Part shown: positions 60,768 to 64,000 of the stretch, in pieces | Layout of the letters: each line of letters begins with the position of its first letter | Numbering within the stretch: position 1 is the first letter of the stretch | From: Lingula anatina | Lineage: Eukaryota > Brachiopoda > Lingulata > Lingulida > Lingulidae | Reading direction: 5' to 3' | Length of the DNA stretch: 64,000 bases | Assembly: GCF_001039355.2 (NCBI RefSeq) | Contig: NW_019775618.1 | Location: forward strand, 14,908-78,907 | Notes under the pieces: model-generated | Databases searched by the model: none | The model's input: the letters and a program-made list of their open reading frames with translations, nothing else | What the model was told of the DNA's origin: nothing | Program-made: the position numbers and the translations under genes

Positions 60768-62215
60768 GTAAGGTGGGGATTTATGTGCTAGCTAGGCTTA
60801 CTTAACACCTTTGTGATATTGAAATTTGGAGCAGTGATCAGTCACATGTTGAGTGCCCCTAAGGCTGACTGGTTTTGGGATCAATTGGTGCATTTTGTTG
60901 GTTTGATGACAGGCATAAGCCATAGTCTTGACTCTTTGTTTTAAGGATTAATATGCAAACACATCTATACATACAATACAGCATTATGTATCATTCATGA
61001 AAGTTTAAACATATTCACACTACATAAAATTCTGAAAGCTAGTAAAGCTTTTGAAAACAGCATTGGTCACAGCATTGTCCACTAGGTGTCACTTGGGACA
61101 CTGGTGAAAACAATTGCCAGTGTCTAGAGTGACACCTAGTGGATAATGTCTTGGTCTGGTCAAGTGTATATACTGAAAACTTACCTTCTTGAATTCTTTA
61201 AGAATTGTCGTATGGTGTTAATACATTTAAACCTCCAGGAATACTATTTTTATTAGGTTAGATATATGCTAGTTGTGTTCTCTCTAACATTGCTCAGAAT
61301 AAGTCCTCATGTACTTGCACTGGGTGCATCATGACAATCTGAGGTTTCTTTGTCCAGAAACGATGCAAAATGAACCAAGTTGAGACATAAGAATAGGGAA
61401 TAAGAGTATAAAATCTTTCATGGGAGTAAAATTCAACACAAATTCTGATATTAGGTTGATTAGGGCAGTTTTGAATAATAGTAAGAAATAATTGATTGCA
61501 CAAAGAGCATAAAAGCTCTGCAGCAGGAAATAGATTGAGAGCATAACTGAGCACTTCAGATAATATCTCTCAACACTATTGCATTTGATGTGCTACTGGC
61601 TGCAGCAGATCTGGATTGAAATTTTAATTTCATTGAAAAGCAGCGTCAACATTTGTGATGTGGTAGTGGGGGATAAATTCTGAATTAACCAATGTGTAAA
61701 CACATATTATTGATCAGTTTAAGAAGATAATGGCATTTTGTTACTTCAAAATGAATATGATGAATCTATGATCTGTTTTTATTTAGTCTAACTTTTTCTG
61801 AAGTAAGACTTGAAAGTATCAAAAGGCAATACTGTGTGAGAATTCAGCATGTGTAACAGTTGAGGGTAAATAAATGCCCAATCCTTTTGATGTACAAAGA
61901 ACTTGCAGACAATAAGATTGACTTTTTGAAGTCTGTTTTCTCGGTAATCTTATTTCTTCCCAGTCTGATATTTGACACCAAATACAGGATATAGCTATTG
62001 ATCTTTTTAAGTTTTTTGGGAAAAAAAGAGAACTGATTTCTATAGAATTTTCCTTTGATGTGAATCATGAAAGAAAATTGGTCTAAACATTCCCCAATAA
62101 AATAAATAAAGTGCATTTTGTAACATTGGATCATGTTCCATAGACAGTGATGCCTTTGATAACTTAACTGTCTCCATACATAGTTACACTTTTTCTCAAT
62201 TGTTTTGAACTGTAA
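60768..62215. other. UBL7 intron, first part
   Basis: No coding exon is seen after the donor at 60768. The frames at 61294-61554 and 61844-62134 on the minus strand have no supporting features. A hairpin element at 61072-61150 is listed separately. Confidence 0.5.
61072..61150. repeat. 79-bp near-perfect hairpin
   Basis: The arm containing CCACTAGGTGTCACT and GACACTGG (61079-61103) is mirrored by CCAGTGTC and AGTGACACCTAGTGG (61117-61142), with a loop of about 13 bases. It has the form of a tiny inverted-repeat element or the stem of a small RNA precursor. Confidence 0.8.
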
Positions 62216-62348
62216 GGGACCATTCCTACAGATATTTGGATAGATCTATCTCCCTGGGGAGTCTCACTAAATTGCTATCAACTTAACCAGGTTAAATGTC
62301 TGTCATGCCTAGCAAAATTGTTAGGGGGTAATTATAACCTGTTCCATG
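62216..62348. mobile_element. MITE-1 family, copy 4 (truncated)
   Basis: It shares GGGACCATTCCTACAGAT, GGATAGATCTATC, GGGGAGTCTCACTAAATTGC and TTAGGGGGTAATTA with the left part of the copy at 22312-22522. The right end is missing. It lies in the UBL7 intron. Confidence 0.65.
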
Positions 62349-62461
62349 GTTTCCTGTTGAAGCATTGAAAAAAATATGTAACTATGTAGTAACTACATAT
62401 CTAATGAATCTGTTTACTCTTAACTGTCATTATCTTAAAAAAATACTTTCTGTTCTGAAGG

Positions 62462-63438
62462 CCAAGATAATGACACCTGATGTGTTAAACCCCTGGATAT
62501 GTTTGTACTTTATGTGGGTTATCCTTCACCTTGCTGCCTGAAACTTTTTTTATTTTTTTTTTTTAAGAACATTTTGGAAATATGTTTTTGTTCTTATTTG
62601 TGATAGGGAGCCTGTTTAATCTCTATTATTTTCTACTTTTTAAATTTTTATTCTTGTTTTGTTTTTTATTTATTTTATTCTATTATTATTATTTATTAAT
62701 TATTATTAATTAATTAATGTATTTATTTATTTAAAATAGAACTGGGGGGAGGCAGTGAATTTTGGTTTAGATCAGTAGATTTTTAAATCTGTCTATTGCT
62801 CTTAAATTTTTTATATATTTCTAATAAGATTGAGTTTTTAGTAGTTTTAATTTTAAATGGTTCCCTTGAGTGTTTTAGATTTAACTATTGTAGTAATTTT
62901 AATGATTCTAGTTATATTATCCTTTGTAAGCGCCATATAAGGGACTTCTTATTATTAATGTCAAGCCCTGGTGGCTTGAATGGCCTGTAAGTTGAAAAGT
63001 ATTGGGCGCAGTCTATAGAATGCAGGTTTAATTGTTGACATCATGCGGCCTTTTATTTCTTTCACAAAATTAGGATAATCATACCTTTATTACTTATATC
63101 ATAGATAGCAATTGTCTGGTGACATCATGTCTCAATGGAATTAAAAGATAATGACACCTGTTGTGTTAAACACCTGGATATGATTACACTTTATCTGGGT
63201 TATCCTTCTACTTGCTGTCTGGAAGTTCATTTCACCTGAAGGTTAAGTTCTCTGAAACTTAATTGATTAAAAAAAAACTTTTGAAAATGTCATGTTTTTG
63301 TTCTTATTTGTAATGGGAAGCCTGTTTAATCTATTATTGGCTTTGATAATGTTAAACCCCTGGATATGATTGCACTTTATGTGGGTTATCATTTACCTTG
63401 CTGCCTGGAAGTACATTGCACCTTAAGGTCAAGTTCAC
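62462..63438. repeat. composite dispersed repeat with three related blocks
   Basis: Three blocks (about 62462-62545, 63143-63250 and 63345-63438) share GTTAAACCCCTGGATATG, CACTTTATGTGGGTTATC and CTTGCTGCCTGGAAGT. The first two are followed by TTTTGTTCTTATTTGTGATAGG and GAAGCCTGTTTAATC. The segment from about 62560 to 63010 also matches the repeat at 46980-47250. No coding capacity is evident. Confidence 0.7.
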
Positions 63439-63442
63439 TTAA

Positions 63443-63760
63443 GGGCCATTCAGAATGAGAAGAGCCGAGTGCTACATGTAGCTGGTCCACAGCCTAAATA
63501 TGGCGGACCTACATAAAAGGAAGACTGCTTAATCCTGTAATGGTCTCTCCGCCTCTCACACGCCTCCCCATGCGTTGTCCCTCGACCGGTCGCATTGAGA
63601 CGAGATTTAAATACTGCGCCCCTGCCAGGACGACGCGTGGGGAGGCGTGAAAGAGGCAGAGAGACCATTTCAGGATTAAGCGGTCTTCCTTTCATGTAGG
63701 TCCACCATATTTGGGCCATGGACCAGCTAGAACTCAGCTCTTCTCATTCTGAATGGGGCC
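63443..63760. mobile_element. MITE-2 family, full-length copy
   Basis: A 318-bp inverted-repeat element. The ends GGCCATTCAGAATGAGAAGAG and CTCTTCTCATTCTGAATGGGGCC are reverse complements, and the pairing continues inwards (GAAGACTGCTTAATCCTG with CAGGATTAAGCGGTCTTC; GTCTCTCCGCCTCTC with GAGGCAGAGAGAC), so nearly the whole element can fold. The frame at 63450-63719 on the minus strand is a by-product. It lies in the UBL7 intron; a half copy is at 45229-45409. Confidence 0.85.
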
Positions 63761-64000
63761 ATAGGCTTTTTTTTTTATCTAAAAGTTATTTTAAAGCCCC
63801 TTTTACATCAAGTGGTACAGGTTTTTGTATCATTTCAGTTTGAGAGAGAGTCAGCTAAACAAAGATAGCCACTTAATTATCAGGAGTTTTATAATGGGAC
63901 TTCTGGGACTTCCAAACAGTTGGTAGTGAACTTGTGAAATCAAATAAATATCCCATAGAGTAATTACATGCTATGGCCAGTCTAATTACAGTGGGGCCTA

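Noticed and set aside
63450-63719. 89-residue minus-strand frame near the window end
   Set aside because: It coincides with the fold-back MITE-2 element and is a by-product of its sequence.
1-64000. CRISPR arrays, prokaryotic operons, restriction or defence systems
   Set aside because: The window is intron-bearing eukaryotic DNA; no regularly spaced direct repeats with unique spacers exist, and the minisatellite at 40587-40792 has no spacers.

Overview
The window is eukaryotic nuclear DNA. Genes are split by GT-AG introns, the non-coding DNA is AT-rich with many microsatellites, and short inverted-repeat elements and one non-LTR retrotransposon are scattered through it. Gene content is animal (TBC1D7, EMC10, SYCP3, UBL7). 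A lophotrochozoan such as a mollusc, annelid or brachiopod is my best guess, from the secreted somatomedin-B-like receptor ectodomain, the intronless GT10 fucosyltransferase and the recurring ACATGTA/TAGGCCTA words; the phylum is inference.

Layout. 0-3 kb (+): last three exons of an unrecognised disordered protein. 3.9-7.8 kb (+): a three-exon secreted, probably GPI-anchored Cys-rich protein with a visible TATA box. 8.4-10.4 kb (+): a 5'-truncated LINE with one stop in its reverse transcriptase. 11.9-12.3 kb (-): a small orphan two-membrane-segment protein. 12.3-22.9 kb: gene-poor, with repeats only. 22.9-27.4 kb: a head-to-head pair of Golgi enzymes, a galactose 3-O-sulfotransferase-like gene (-) and an alpha-1,3-fucosyltransferase (+). 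28.5-31.5 kb (+): an eight-exon basic, SP/TP-rich protein I cannot name.

The right half is denser. A DUF547 gene (-, 35.1-38.8 kb) shares a 219-bp promoter interval with TBC1D7 (+, 39.0-41.5 kb). A membrane SDR9C-like dehydrogenase (-, 43.8-48.5 kb) shares a 151-bp interval with EMC10 (+, 48.6-51.1 kb). A complete SYCP3 (-, 52.2-54.3 kb) is preceded by a near-identical copy of only its promoter and first three exons (55.2-56.5 kb) that starts directly after a single N. UBL7 (+, 57.2 kb to beyond the window) has an assembly gap that must hide one exon, as the splice phases show. Except for the partial first gene, UBL7 and the 5' end of the SDR and DUF547 genes (two in-frame ATGs each), each reconstructed reading frame was closed by hand from splice phases.

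Most of the novelty is in the repeats: two short TIR element families, an element with perfect 20-bp inverted ends enclosing a 20-bp minisatellite in a TBC1D7 intron, an SDR exon sandwiched between two element remnants, and several perfect hairpins. The genes do not form one pathway; the only functional pairing I would argue for is the divergent sulfotransferase/fucosyltransferase pair. I saw no CRISPR array, rRNA, convincing tRNA or prokaryotic operon.
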